A DNA stretch of 7,864 bases from an uncultured Collinsella sp. GTDB taxonomy: Bacteria > Actinomycetota > Coriobacteriia > Coriobacteriales > Coriobacteriaceae. Location of the stretch: the NCBI GenBank assembly GCA_902494295.1, contig CABUSL010000100.1, positions 1 through 7,864 of the forward strand, given 5' to 3'. Below the pieces are notes generated by a model that worked only from the letters and a program-made list of their open reading frames with translations, was not told the origin of the DNA and made no database searches. The stretch's first letter is position 1, and each line of letters starts with the position of its first letter. Positions 1 to 7,438 of this stretch are shown one piece after another. Position numbers and translations under genes: made by a program.

Positions 1-32
1 ACCCAGGACACCGTAACGGTGGGCGCCGCCCA
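1..32 (+). other. End of 23S-5S internal transcribed spacer
   Basis: This is the short stretch just upstream of the 5S rRNA. Its last bases (30-32) extend the terminal stem of 5S: 30-43 is exactly complementary to 143-156, so the precursor helix runs a few pairs beyond the mature ends. Such an extended stalk is what rRNA-processing nucleases usually cut. I infer that a 23S rRNA gene lies just outside the left edge; none of it is clearly visible here. Confidence 0.5.
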
Positions 33-153
33 CCGGTCAGCGGCCAGAGCATGGGGGGCACGCCCGGTCCCGTTCCGAACCCGGAAGCTAAGCCCCATCG
101 CGCCGAGAGTACTGCGGGGCCAGCCCGTGGGAGGCCAGGGCGCCGCTGACCGG
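33..153 (+). rRNA. rrf: 5S ribosomal RNA
   Basis: This is the RNA of the large ribosomal subunit central protuberance. The 5' end (CCGGTCAGCGG, from 33) is complementary to the 3' end (CCGCTGACCGG, to 153) and forms helix I. The central part contains the classic 5S signatures: CCGAACCCGGAAG around 75-87 (loop C and helix III), TAAGCCCC at 89-96, and the loop E segment GAGAGTACTGC near 105-115. The length of about 121 nt is normal for a bacterial 5S rRNA. The exact mature ends may be off by one or two bases because the terminal stem continues into the flanking precursor. It is followed by a terminator, so it is the last gene of its rRNA operon. Confidence 0.95.
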
Positions 154-189
154 TGGACGGCACCGAGCCGTACGCTTGGACTGAAGAAG

Positions 190-218
190 GGGGAGGCCTC
201 GCGGCCTCCCCTTTTTTT
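190..218 (+). terminator. Rho-independent terminator of the rRNA operon
   Basis: A perfect 9-bp GC-rich stem (GGGGAGGCC at 190-198 with GGCCTCCCC at 203-211) closes a TCGC tetraloop and is followed directly by seven T residues (212-218). This is a textbook intrinsic terminator, placed 36 nt after the 5S rRNA. It should insulate the downstream protein operon from heavy rRNA transcription. Confidence 0.95.
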
Positions 219-231
219 CGTTTGCGGGCTT

Positions 232-261
232 TTGTCTCACATAGTAGCTGTGTTTTATAAC
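232..261 (+). promoter_or_regulatory. Candidate sigma70 promoter P1 for the acpS operon
   Basis: The -35-like TTGTCT (232-237) and -10-like TATAAC (256-261) are separated by 18 bp; they match the consensus at 4 of 6 and 5 of 6 positions. The site lies between the rRNA terminator and acpS. The start would be near 268, giving a leader of about 60 nt. It competes with P2 as the better candidate; both may be used. Confidence 0.45.
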
Positions 262-267
262 CCTCGT

Positions 268-297
268 TTGTCGCATCTTCTGTGAACGGGCTACAAT
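268..297 (+). promoter_or_regulatory. Candidate sigma70 promoter P2 for the acpS operon
   Basis: TTGTCG (268-273) and TACAAT (292-297) are separated by 18 bp, with 4 of 6 and 5 of 6 matches to consensus. Transcription would begin near 304, which leaves a short leader of about 23 nt ahead of the acpS start. This is the closest promoter-like pair to the operon. Confidence 0.5.
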
Positions 298-316
298 AAC
301 TTAGTCTGTGCGATAT

Positions 317-321
317 GGAGG
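317..321 (+). promoter_or_regulatory. Ribosome binding site fixing the acpS start
   Basis: GGAGG at 317-321 sits 5 nt before the ATG at 327. It overlaps the earlier in-frame ATG at 315, which has no binding site of its own. This argues that translation starts at 327 and not at 315. Confidence 0.85.
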
Positions 322-326
322 TGAAC

Positions 327-866
327 ATGGCTGAAGCTGGTATCGGCGTTGATATCGTCGAGATTTCCCGCATGAAATCAATTCTTGAAAAGACGCCGTC
401 GTTTGCTCGGCGTGTGTTTACCGAAGAAGAGCGTGCTTATTGCGATGCATCATCGCGTCCCGCTGCTCACTATGCCAGCCGCTTTGCTTCGCGCGAGGCG
501 GTGCTTAAAGCTCTTGGCACGGGTTTTAGTCAAGGCGTGGGTCGCAAGGATGTTTCGGTAACGCGCGATAAACTCGGCAAACCGAAGGCTCTGCTTTCTG
601 GTCGTGCTCTCGAAATCGCCCAGGATTTGGGTGTTGTCGAGGTCGCTCTTTCCATTACGCTTACAGGAGACTTAGCCGTTGCGAATGCCATCGCGATTAC
701 CGAAGATGCTCGACCTAAGCCTAAGGAAGAAAAGGTGAGCACCAAGGAACGCGTAGCGCAGACATTTAAAGAGGCTCGCTCTGTTTTAGATGAGCTTGAG
801 CAGCTGCAGAATTCAGCATTGACGGAGCACCTGGGCGATGCTTCGCAAGATACGCTAGGAGCATAG
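327..866 (+). CDS. acpS: Holo-[acyl-carrier-protein] synthase with a C-terminal extension
   Basis: This cytoplasmic enzyme moves the 4'-phosphopantetheine arm of CoA onto a serine of apo-ACP, switching on fatty acid synthesis. The 179-residue product opens with GIGVDIVEI (5-13), where D9 is the expected Mg2+ ligand. It continues with RFASREAVLKALGTG (52-66), which holds the second ligand E57 and the conserved K61. The final strand motif is SITLTGDLAVA (109-119), where many relatives have SxSH; the E. coli enzyme also has Leu there, so activity is not in doubt. The normal family length is about 120-130 residues. Here some 50 extra residues follow (130-179), charged and probably helical, of unknown role. 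The start at 327 is set by GGAGG; an in-frame ATG at 315 is less likely. The stop codon abuts the next start codon, so translation is probably coupled. Confidence 0.93.
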   Translation: MAEAGIGVDIVEISRMKSILEKTPSFARRVFTEEERAYCDASSRPAAHYASRFASREAVLKALGTGFSQGVGRKDVSVTRDKLGKPKALLSGRALEIAQDLGVVEVALSITLTGDLAVANAIAITEDARPKPKEEKVSTKERVAQTFKEARSVLDELEQLQNSALTEHLGDASQDTLGA

Positions 867-2483
867 ATGAAACCGGTTTTGAGTACCGAAGAAGTCGTTC
901 GTCTCGAGGATATCATCGAACGCGAAGGGACTTCGAAGGCCGAGCTTATGGAGCTAGCGGGTGAGTTTGCCGCCAACGAGGTCTTGAAGCTCAATCCCGA
1001 TCGGGTTCTCGTTCTGGTCGGTTTTGGTAATAATGGCGGCGACGGTTGGGTTGCCGCCGATATCCTGAGCCACAAGGGTGTGGACGTGGATATCGTTTCT
1101 CCGGTTGAGCCGGATGAGATTCCTGCTGCTCTGGCACGTCATGTTGCTCGTCGAACTGCCGGCCGCGATGTGCACGTTTGCGTCGGTCCCTCGCGTGACG
1201 AACTCGAGGTTTTGATCGATAAGGCCGATGTTGTTGTCGATGCCATTTTTGGTACCGGTTTCCACGGGAATCTGCGTGCGCCGTTCTCCATTTGGATTCC
1301 TACGGTCAATGAATGCGCCGATCGTGTCGTATCCATTGATGTCCCCTCGGGTCTGAATGCCGAGACGGGCGTTGTTGATGACGACTGCATTCGTGCCGAG
1401 CGTACGGTGACGATGATTGCGCCCAAGATCGGTCTGTATAGCGCTGATGGCCCTGAGTATGCTGGCGATTTGATCTGCGGCAATCTTTACGACCGTCTTG
1501 ACGAGGTCATCGATGATGTCGACCACGCCGCCGAGATTGTTGAGCCCGGTGACTTAGTTGATTACTTTGCTCCGCTACCATCGAATATCGATAAGTATTC
1601 CCGTGGCTCTGTGCTTATTGTCGCCGGATCTGCGCAATATCCTGGTGCTGCCATTATGGCGGCCAAGTCTGCAGCTCGCGCGGGTGCTGGTTACGTGGCA
1701 GTCGCGGCTCCTGACGCCTGCGCCAATCTCATTCGCATGGCACTTCCTTCGATTCCCGTCTTTGCTATTCCGTCTGATTCCCGCGGCTCCTTTGGCGCCG
1801 CTGCGCGCATGACGGTGTGCGAGATTGCAAAGAAGTACAGCTGCGTGCTGTGCGGTCCCGGTATGACGACGTCTGCCGGCGCTATGCAGGTGGTTTCGGG
1901 CTTGCTCGAGCTTGATGTACCGCTTATTTTGGACGCCGATGCACTCAACTGCCTTGCTAAGATTGCCATTGACGGTATTGATAGTAACCCCGAGATGTAT
2001 CGTCGCGAGCAGCCGTTGGTTATGACGCCGCACTATCGTGAGCTTTCGCGTCTGGTTGCCGGTGACGAGGTGAACGACCTTGGTACCGCGATTGCGGCCG
2101 CGCAGAAGGTTGTCTGGGCTGCAGGCTCCGACAATCTGGTGGTCATTGCCAAGGGACCGACGACGGCTATCTGTGGCGTTGAGCGTGTGCTGCTGCCGCT
2201 CTCGGGTCCGGCTTCTCTGGCAACTGCCGGTTCGGGTGATGTTCTCGCGGGTATTTTGGCTGGCACGCTTGCCACCATGCGCGACGAGATGGATCGTTGG
2301 GAGCTGCTGTATTCGTACGCCGTCGCACTTCACAGCTACGCCGGTTTTGCCGCGGCGACGGAGTATGGTGAGAAGAGCGTCATCGCGACCGATCTTATCG
2401 ACTTGATCGGTCCTGCCATGGAACTGGCGGCGAAGGATGCGCTCGAAGATCTGGGAATCATGGACGAAGGGTCGGATGACTAA
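867..2483 (+). CDS. nnr: Bifunctional NAD(P)H-hydrate epimerase / ADP-dependent NAD(P)H-hydrate dehydratase
   Basis: This enzyme repairs hydrated NADH and NADPH. The N-terminal YjeF_N epimerase domain (about 1-220) interconverts R and S hydrates, and the C-terminal ribokinase-like domain (about 235-530) dehydrates the S form using ADP. In the epimerase I see VGFGNNGGDGWVAADIL (51-67), VVVDAIFGTGFHG (122-134) and VVSIDVPSGLNAETG (154-168). In the dehydratase I see DKYSRGSVLIVAGS (242-255), ILDADALN (354-361), TPHYRE (387-392) and the nucleotide-binding ATAGSGDVLAG (452-462), with D458 in the place of the catalytic Asp. The fused form (538 residues) is the common bacterial arrangement. The start at 867 has AGGAG at 857-861 and follows the acpS stop without a gap. 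Both active sites look intact. Equivalent names are nnrE/nnrD or yjeF. Confidence 0.95.
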   Translation: MKPVLSTEEVVRLEDIIEREGTSKAELMELAGEFAANEVLKLNPDRVLVLVGFGNNGGDGWVAADILSHKGVDVDIVSPVEPDEIPAALARHVARRTAGRDVHVCVGPSRDELEVLIDKADVVVDAIFGTGFHGNLRAPFSIWIPTVNECADRVVSIDVPSGLNAETGVVDDDCIRAERTVTMIAPKIGLYSADGPEYAGDLICGNLYDRLDEVIDDVDHAAEIVEPGDLVDYFAPLPSNIDKYSRGSVLIVAGSAQYPGAAIMAAKSAARAGAGYVAVAAPDACANLIRMALPSIPVFAIPSDSRGSFGAAARMTVCEIAKKYSCVLCGPGMTTSAGAMQVVSGLLELDVPLILDADALNCLAKIAIDGIDSNPEMYRREQPLVMTPHYRELSRLVAGDEVNDLGTAIAAAQKVVWAAGSDNLVVIAKGPTTAICGVERVLLPLSGPASLATAGSGDVLAGILAGTLATMRDEMDRWELLYSYAVALHSYAGFAAATEYGEKSVIATDLIDLIGPAMELAAKDALEDLGIMDEGSDD

Positions 2484-2485
2484 TC

Positions 2486-3631
2486 ATGAATAAAGCCGAT
2501 TTGACGCGCTGGTCCTGGGTCGAGATCGACCGCGGGGCGCTCCGTCGCAACACGAGGGCCTATAAGAACTTGCTGAATCCACGTCAGCGCCTGTGCTGCG
2601 TGGTCAAGGCCGATGCTTATGGTCATGGAGCTGTTGAGTGCGCCAAGATCATGTATTCGGCCGGTGCCGACATGTTTGCCGTGGCGACGGTTAACGAGGG
2701 CGTTGAGCTCCGACAGGGCGGGATTACGAAACCCATCCTCATCCTAAGCGAGCCGCCTATCGAGGCCATTCCGACGTTGCTCGAGTTTGATATCATGCCC
2801 TCGGTCTATACGTCTGACTTTGCTCTTGCGTATGGCGAATGTGCCGTCGCGGCGGGCAAAGTGGGCAAGTATCATCTCGCCATCGAGACGGGCATGAATC
2901 GTATCGGCGTTCACTACACGCAGGTGCTCGACTTTGTCCGCGGTATAAATTTCCATCGCGGTATTCAGCGCGACGGCGTATTTACGCACTTCGCCACGGC
3001 CGATGAACCTTCGGGCTGGGACTACAAGCTGCAGTGTCAGCGCTTTACCGAGGCCGTTCAGGCCATTAAGGATGCGGGTTTTGAGTGCGGTATCGTGCAC
3101 TGCGCCAACACGCCGTCCTCGATGCTCGACCCCTCGATGCATTTTGATATGATCCGCGCCGGCGTTGGCTTGTATGGCATGCAGCCGTGCGAGCTGAGTG
3201 GCCGCGTGATGCAGCTTGATCCCGTTATGAGCGTCCATGCGCGTGTGACGCGCGTGGCACACCCTGCGATGGGTGAGGGCGTGGGCTACGGTTTTACCTA
3301 CCGCGTACCGCGTACGCGCGTTCAGATCTGCACGCTGCCGATCGGTTATGCCGATGGCCTATCGCGTACGCTTTCCAATCGTATGGATGTGCTGTATCGC
3401 GGTGAGCGCGTGCATCAGGTTGGCAATATCTGCATGGACCAGTTTATGGTCGCCATTCAGTCCAACCCGGCACACGAGATTCCCGAGGCCGAGTATGGTG
3501 ACGAGATGATCATTGTCGGCCGCGATGGCGATGCCGAGATCACTATGGACGAGATGGCCCGACTGCGCGGAACGATTAACTACGAGGTCGCCTGCGGCTT
3601 TGGCATGCGTCTCGACAAGGTCTACGTGTAG
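2486..3631 (+). CDS. alr: Alanine racemase
   Basis: This PLP enzyme converts L-alanine to D-alanine for peptidoglycan precursors in the cytoplasm. The 381-residue length is typical. The PLP lysine is K41 within VVKADAYGHG (39-48). The second catalytic base is Y268 in GVGYGFTY (265-272), although the usual Ser before this Tyr is Gly here. R139 in TGMNRIG (135-141) lies next to the substrate site. LPIGYADGLSR (284-294) and ICMDQ (315-319) are the family signatures of the C-terminal beta domain. The start is 2 nt after the previous stop. The only purine-rich binding site (GAAGGG, 2466-2471) is 14 nt away, so translation probably depends on coupling to the upstream gene. It sits between the coenzyme-repair gene and the DNA glycosylase in the operon. 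Confidence 0.96.
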   Translation: MNKADLTRWSWVEIDRGALRRNTRAYKNLLNPRQRLCCVVKADAYGHGAVECAKIMYSAGADMFAVATVNEGVELRQGGITKPILILSEPPIEAIPTLLEFDIMPSVYTSDFALAYGECAVAAGKVGKYHLAIETGMNRIGVHYTQVLDFVRGINFHRGIQRDGVFTHFATADEPSGWDYKLQCQRFTEAVQAIKDAGFECGIVHCANTPSSMLDPSMHFDMIRAGVGLYGMQPCELSGRVMQLDPVMSVHARVTRVAHPAMGEGVGYGFTYRVPRTRVQICTLPIGYADGLSRTLSNRMDVLYRGERVHQVGNICMDQFMVAIQSNPAHEIPEAEYGDEMIIVGRDGDAEITMDEMARLRGTINYEVACGFGMRLDKVYV

Positions 3632-3639
3632 GAGCCGCT

Positions 3640-4260
3640 ATGGGCGTCATGCACATCCCCGGCCATACCCATCAGGCACCACGTGAGGTCGCACTCGAGG
3701 AAATTGAGGCCGTTCTGGGCGATTGTCACCTCTGCCAGCTCTACCAGTCGCGTCACAATATCGTGTTTGGCGTGGGAAACCCCCGCGCTCGCGTGATGTT
3801 TATCGGTGAGGCGCCGGGCCGCAATGAGGATTTGCAGGGCGAGCCCTTTGTGGGGGCGGCAGGCGAGGACCTCAACGGCATTTTGTCGCTGGCGGGGCTC
3901 AAACGCGAAGACGTCTACATTGCCAACGTGCTTAAGTGCCGCCCGCCGGGAAACCGCAATCCGCGTCCCGAGGAAGTGCTGGCTTGCTCGCCGTTTTTGC
4001 GTGAGCAGATTCGAAGCATCTGGCCTGATATTATCGTGACGCTCGGCAACCCCGCGACGCACTTTGTGCTTAAGACCGAGATTGGCATTACTAAGCTGCG
4101 CGGCAGGTTTCACCAGATGGGGCATTTTGTAGTAATGCCCACGTTCCATCCGGCAGCAGCGCTACGCAATCCGGCGTGGCAGGAGTTGCTGGAGGAAGAC
4201 TTTAAGATGCTGGGCGACTATCTGGAGCGACATCCCGCACCAGAGGACGCCTCGGAATAA
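3640..4260 (+). CDS. Family 4 (Fe-S) uracil-DNA glycosylase
   Basis: This enzyme removes uracil from DNA to start base excision repair. The 206-residue product has the four cysteines expected to hold a [4Fe-4S] cluster: C29 and C32 in CHLC, C100 in VLKCRPPGNRNP, and C116. The active-site block is GEAPGRNEDLQGEPFVG (56-72), followed by AAGEDLNGIL (73-82), and the C-terminal DNA-binding motif is HPAAALRNP (170-178), with H170. Together these separate it from family 1 Ung, which lacks the cluster. The start is fixed by AGGAG (3630-3634), which overlaps the alr stop and lies 5 nt before the ATG. The gene is not metabolically linked to its neighbours; it appears inserted in an otherwise familiar gene order. 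Whether the cell has another uracil glycosylase cannot be judged here. Confidence 0.92.
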   Translation: MGVMHIPGHTHQAPREVALEEIEAVLGDCHLCQLYQSRHNIVFGVGNPRARVMFIGEAPGRNEDLQGEPFVGAAGEDLNGILSLAGLKREDVYIANVLKCRPPGNRNPRPEEVLACSPFLREQIRSIWPDIIVTLGNPATHFVLKTEIGITKLRGRFHQMGHFVVMPTFHPAAALRNPAWQELLEEDFKMLGDYLERHPAPEDASE

Positions 4261-4272
4261 TAAGGAGCATAT

Positions 4273-4779
4273 ATGTCCCTGGAGCGCCTGGGGGTAGGTA
4301 CTTACAAAACGACTTGCGCTGCCGATACGGAGTACTTTGGCGAGCTAATTGCACCGTGCCTTGAGGACGGCGATGTGCTCATCCTGACCGGTGGCCTGGG
4401 AGTGGGCAAAACTCACTTTACCAAGGGCGTCTCGCGCGGGCTGGGCGATGGGCATATGGTTACGAGTCCTACGTTTGCGCTCATGGCCGTTCACGATCAA
4501 GGTCGTATTCCGCTGTTTCACTTTGATCTATACCGCCTGGAGCATGCCTACGAGCTCGAGGATACGGGCATTTTCGATGTGCTGGGCTATGAGGGTGCTT
4601 GCCTGCTGGAATGGGGCGAACAATTCCAGGACGAGCTGACGGATGAGTATCTTTCGGTGACGCTCAGGCGTGATGAGGGCGACAGCGATGTGCGAACGAT
4701 AACGCTTGAGGCGCACGGTGACCGCGCAATGGAGCTTTCCCATTTGATTGATAAGGCTGTACAAGATGAGCTTGCATAA
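4273..4779 (+). CDS. tsaE: tRNA threonylcarbamoyladenosine biosynthesis ATPase TsaE
   Basis: TsaE is the P-loop ATPase that drives turnover of the TsaB-TsaD complex during formation of t6A at position 37 of ANN-decoding tRNAs. The Walker A motif is GGLGVGKT (40-47). The family motifs SPTF (65-68), HFDLYR (83-88) and LLEWGEQF (111-118), with the Walker-B-region Glu, are all present and intact. The length of 168 residues is slightly longer than the usual 140-160, with a variable C-terminal tail. AAGGAG (4262-4267) lies 5 nt before the ATG. The 3' end overlaps the next gene by 14 nt, so TsaE and its partner are likely made in coupled amounts. Confidence 0.95.
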   Translation: MSLERLGVGTYKTTCAADTEYFGELIAPCLEDGDVLILTGGLGVGKTHFTKGVSRGLGDGHMVTSPTFALMAVHDQGRIPLFHFDLYRLEHAYELEDTGIFDVLGYEGACLLEWGEQFQDELTDEYLSVTLRRDEGDSDVRTITLEAHGDRAMELSHLIDKAVQDELA

Positions 4780-7150
4780 CGACAACGCGCTGGTGGTGGC
4801 GCTCGATACCTCGACCGACATGCTTGCCTGCGCGGCAAGCTGGATTGATGGGCAGACGGGCGAGACGAAGCTCGTGAGTGGCGACCACATGTGTCGCCGT
4901 CACGCCAACGTTGGGCTCGTGAATACCGTTGATGGCGTGCTGGCTCAAGCCGGTCTGGATCGCAGCGATGTTGGTTGCTATGTGGTCGGTCGCGGCCCGG
5001 GGTCCTTTACGGGTGTGCGCATCGGCATCTCCACTGCCAAGGGCCTCGCGCGTGGTGCCAATGTTCCGCTGCTGGGCGTGTCGACGCTCGACGCTTGCGC
5101 TTGGACGGCGTGGAAGGCTGGCGTGCGCGGCAAGCTTGGTATCTTGGCCGATGCTATGCGCGGTGAGGTATATCCGGCGCTGTATATGCTGGTCGATGAG
5201 GGTCCCGAGCGTCAATTTGAGCGCGAACACGTGGTCAAGGCCGCCGTGGCGCTCGATGAGTGGCGCCAAGCGGCGGACTGGGACCAGGTTCAGCTGACCG
5301 GTGACGGTCTCGTGCGCTATGGCAAGCTGCTGGGTGAGGACGAGACCGCCCGCTGCGTGGAGCGCGACCTGTGGTGGCCTTCGGGCGAGGGCTTGCTGCT
5401 CGCGCACGCTGCGGGTGACGGCGATCCGGCCCGCGTCCTGCCGATTTACACGCGCCTTTCGGATGCCGAGGAAAACGAGCGCAAGCGTCTTGGTCTTGCC
5501 GAGAGTGCGCGGAGCGGAATTACGGGCGTTGCCGATGAGCTCGCCGGTCGTCATCTGCAGTTCCGTCCCATGGGCGCGGCGGATGCCGAGGGCGCGAGCG
5601 CGCTGGAGGCTGCCTGCTTTGAAGGTGCCGGACACGAGGCGTGGACGCCGGGCATGTTCCTGTCCGAACTGGGCGAGGACGTCGCTGCGCCGCGTAGTTG
5701 GTGGGTGGCACACGACGACGGCAAGCTACTGGGCCTTGCCGGCGGTATGGTCGTGGACGGTGATGTGCAGATTCTGGATGTCGCCGTCGACCCGGCACAT
5801 CGCCGTGAGGGCATTGCCCGCAAGCTGCTGTCGCATGTGAGCTATGATGCCCAGATGCTCGGCTGCACCACGGCTTCGCTCGAGGTCGAGGACGGCAACG
5901 AGGGAGCGATTGCGCTCTATAACGCTCTGGGCTTTACCGAGGCTGGCCGTCGCCGCGGCTACTATGGTGCCGGCAAGGACGCCATCGTCATGACGGCCCC
6001 GCTGCCCCTGGTACTTCCGGTCGACAATGCTTCGCCCGAGCCGACGGCGGCAGAGCAGCGCGTGTGGCCGCTGCCTGCGCCTGGGCGCTCCGAGGGGGAG
6101 CGTGCCGAAATTGAGCGCCGCCGCCTAGTGCTCGCTATCGAGAGCTCCTGCGACGAGACGGCCGTGGCGATTATCGATGCGGATGGCAATATGCTGGCCA
6201 ACCAGGTGTCAACGCAGATTGATTTTCACGCCCGCTTTGGCGGCGTGGTGCCCGAGATCGCCTCGCGCAAACACGTCGAGGTGATTGTGAGTGTCGTGGA
6301 TGCGGCGCTCGAGGATGCCGCAGCATCGCTTGGTCTTGAGGATGGAGCCATTGCCCCCAGCGAGCTTGCCGCCGTGGGCGTGACACAGGGCCCGGGCCTG
6401 GTGGGCGCGCTCGTGGTTGGCGTCGCCTTCGCCAAGGGCTTTGCCTACGCTGCCGGCAAGCCGCTCGTGTGCGTCAACCATCTGGAGGGGCACCTGTTTG
6501 CCAACCTGCTGGCGCAACCCGACCTCAAACCGCCGTTTATCTTCACGCTTGTCTCGGGTGGGCACACCATGCTCGTGCACGTGAAGGCGTGGGGCGACTA
6601 CGAGGTGCTCGGTGAGACGCTCGACGACGCTGTGGGCGAGGCCTTCGACAAGGTAGCCAAGGCGTTGGGTCTGGGCTATCCCGGTGGCCCCATCATTTCC
6701 AAGCTGGCCGAGACGGGCAACCCCAAGGCGATCGATTTCCCCCGTGCGCTTAACAGCAGAGGAGACTATCGCTTCTCGCTTTCGGGCCTTAAAACCGCTG
6801 TGACGCTCTACATTGAACAGGAGACCAAGGCCGGGCGCACGATTCACCTGCCCGATCTGGCAGCTTCGTTTGAGGCAGCTGTCTTTGACGTGCAGTACAA
6901 GAAGGCCAAAAACGCATTGCACGCTACCGGATGCAAGGAATACTGCATCGGCGGCGGCGTCTCGGCCAACCCGCATCTGCGCGAGATGATGATCAAGAAG
7001 CTTGGACGTCAGGGGATTCGCGTAACGGTGCCGCCCTTGTCTGCCTGTACCGATAACGCAGCCATGATCGCGGAGGTCGCCCGCCGTAAATTCGACCGAG
7101 GTGAAATCTCGCCGTTCGACGTCGACGCCGATCCGAACATGACGCTGTAG
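4766..7150 (+). CDS. tsaD: TsaB-RimI-TsaD three-domain fusion protein
   Basis: One 794-residue polypeptide joins three usually separate proteins. TsaB (about 1-235) shows ALDTS (12-16) and GRGPGSFTGVRIG (75-87). A RimI-type GNAT acetyltransferase (about 263-411) shows LDVAVDPAHRREGIARKLL (337-355), with the RxxGxA acetyl-CoA loop, and LEVEDGN...ALYNALGF; E373 and Y385 match the catalytic pair of E. coli RimI. TsaD (about 452-794) shows AIESSCDETA (457-466), the metal-binding NHLEGH (H572, H576), SGGHT (597-601), GGGVSAN (729-735) and CTDNAA (D763). TsaB and TsaD form the threonylcarbamoyl-transfer complex for tRNA A37; RimI acetylates protein N-termini, classically of ribosomal S18. A Pro/Ala-rich linker separates RimI from TsaD. 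The ATG at 4766 (AAGG 9 nt upstream) is preferred over an in-frame TTG at 4748. No frameshift or lost key residue is seen. Confidence 0.93.
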   Translation: MSLHNDNALVVALDTSTDMLACAASWIDGQTGETKLVSGDHMCRRHANVGLVNTVDGVLAQAGLDRSDVGCYVVGRGPGSFTGVRIGISTAKGLARGANVPLLGVSTLDACAWTAWKAGVRGKLGILADAMRGEVYPALYMLVDEGPERQFEREHVVKAAVALDEWRQAADWDQVQLTGDGLVRYGKLLGEDETARCVERDLWWPSGEGLLLAHAAGDGDPARVLPIYTRLSDAEENERKRLGLAESARSGITGVADELAGRHLQFRPMGAADAEGASALEAACFEGAGHEAWTPGMFLSELGEDVAAPRSWWVAHDDGKLLGLAGGMVVDGDVQILDVAVDPAHRREGIARKLLSHVSYDAQMLGCTTASLEVEDGNEGAIALYNALGFTEAGRRRGYYGAGKDAIVMTAPLPLVLPVDNASPEPTAAEQRVWPLPAPGRSEGERAEIERRRLVLAIESSCDETAVAIIDADGNMLANQVSTQIDFHARFGGVVPEIASRKHVEVIVSVVDAALEDAAASLGLEDGAIAPSELAAVGVTQGPGLVGALVVGVAFAKGFAYAAGKPLVCVNHLEGHLFANLLAQPDLKPPFIFTLVSGGHTMLVHVKAWGDYEVLGETLDDAVGEAFDKVAKALGLGYPGGPIISKLAETGNPKAIDFPRALNSRGDYRFSLSGLKTAVTLYIEQETKAGRTIHLPDLAASFEAAVFDVQYKKAKNALHATGCKEYCIGGGVSANPHLREMMIKKLGRQGIRVTVPPLSACTDNAAMIAEVARRKFDRGEISPFDVDADPNMTL

Positions 7151-7162
7151 CTGGTACGGCGC

Positions 7163-7297
7163 GGTCCCCGGACGGAGGGGCCGGATATAAGGTTTCCTGC
7201 TCTACAGTCCTGCGCAAGACGAAGGCCACATTAAGTGGCCTTCTTTGCGTGCGGAACTCGCGATAAACCTTATATCCGGCCCCTCCGTCCGGGGACC
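7163..7297. repeat. Long-hairpin element 1 (33-bp perfect inverted arms, 69-nt core)
   Basis: The left arm 7163-7195 and right arm 7265-7297 are perfect reverse complements over 33 bp. They run from a GC-rich outer end (GGTCCCCGGACGG) to an AT-rich inner end (ATATAAGGTTT). The 69-nt core 7196-7264 contains a 9-bp apical stem (7221-7229 with 7235-7243, loop ATTAA). Smaller pairings bring the rest of the core into one long imperfect hairpin: GCGCAA with TTGCGT, and AGTCC with GGAACT. The element starts 12 nt after the tsaD stop and is followed by TTTCT, so as RNA it could end or protect the operon transcript. I do not recognise the family. Confidence 0.9.
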
Positions 7298-7407
7298 TTT
7301 CTGTGTCAATATAGCTTCTGAGCTGGTTTGGCGTCGACAACGTCCAGCAAAGTTAACAAGCCAGTGTCGAATTTCCGGCGTTCTTTAGCTGAAAGAAAAA
7401 GTTGGTG

Positions 7408-7426
7408 TGCGGAGCTTTGCTCCGCA
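7408..7426. other. Short perfect hairpin between the two elements
   Basis: TGCGGAGC (7408-7415) and GCTCCGCA (7419-7426) form an 8-bp stem around TTT. On the minus strand it is followed, after about 7 nt, by TTTTTC (7400-7395); on the plus strand by TTTG only. It could be a weak terminator for minus-strand transcripts leaving element 2, but the gap before the T-run makes this doubtful. Confidence 0.4.
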
Positions 7427-7438
7427 TTTGGGATGGGA

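Noticed and set aside
19..285. Open frame across the 5S rRNA and its terminator
   Set aside because: It overlaps a clear structural RNA and an intrinsic terminator and has no protein-family signature.
315..326. Earlier in-frame ATG for acpS
   Set aside because: The GGAGG binding site (317-321) overlaps this codon and is well placed for the ATG at 327.
651..683. Loss of the SxSH histidine in AcpS as a sign of inactivity
   Set aside because: The E. coli enzyme, as I recall its sequence, also has Leu in a TLADE context there, and the metal ligands D9 and E57 are intact.
4748..4765. TTG start six codons before the tsaB-rimI-tsaD ATG
   Set aside because: The ATG at 4766 has AAGG upstream and leads directly into the TsaB N-terminus; the extra residues add nothing to the fold.
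7163..7297. Invertible promoter (phase-variable inverton)
   Set aside because: The inverted arms flank only 69 nt that mostly folds on itself, I see no -10/-35 pair in it, and no recombinase lies nearby.
7281..7309. Minus-strand promoter from TTGACA at 7309-7304
   Set aside because: There is no -10-like sequence at 16-18 bp on the minus strand; the region is the GC-rich arm of element 1.
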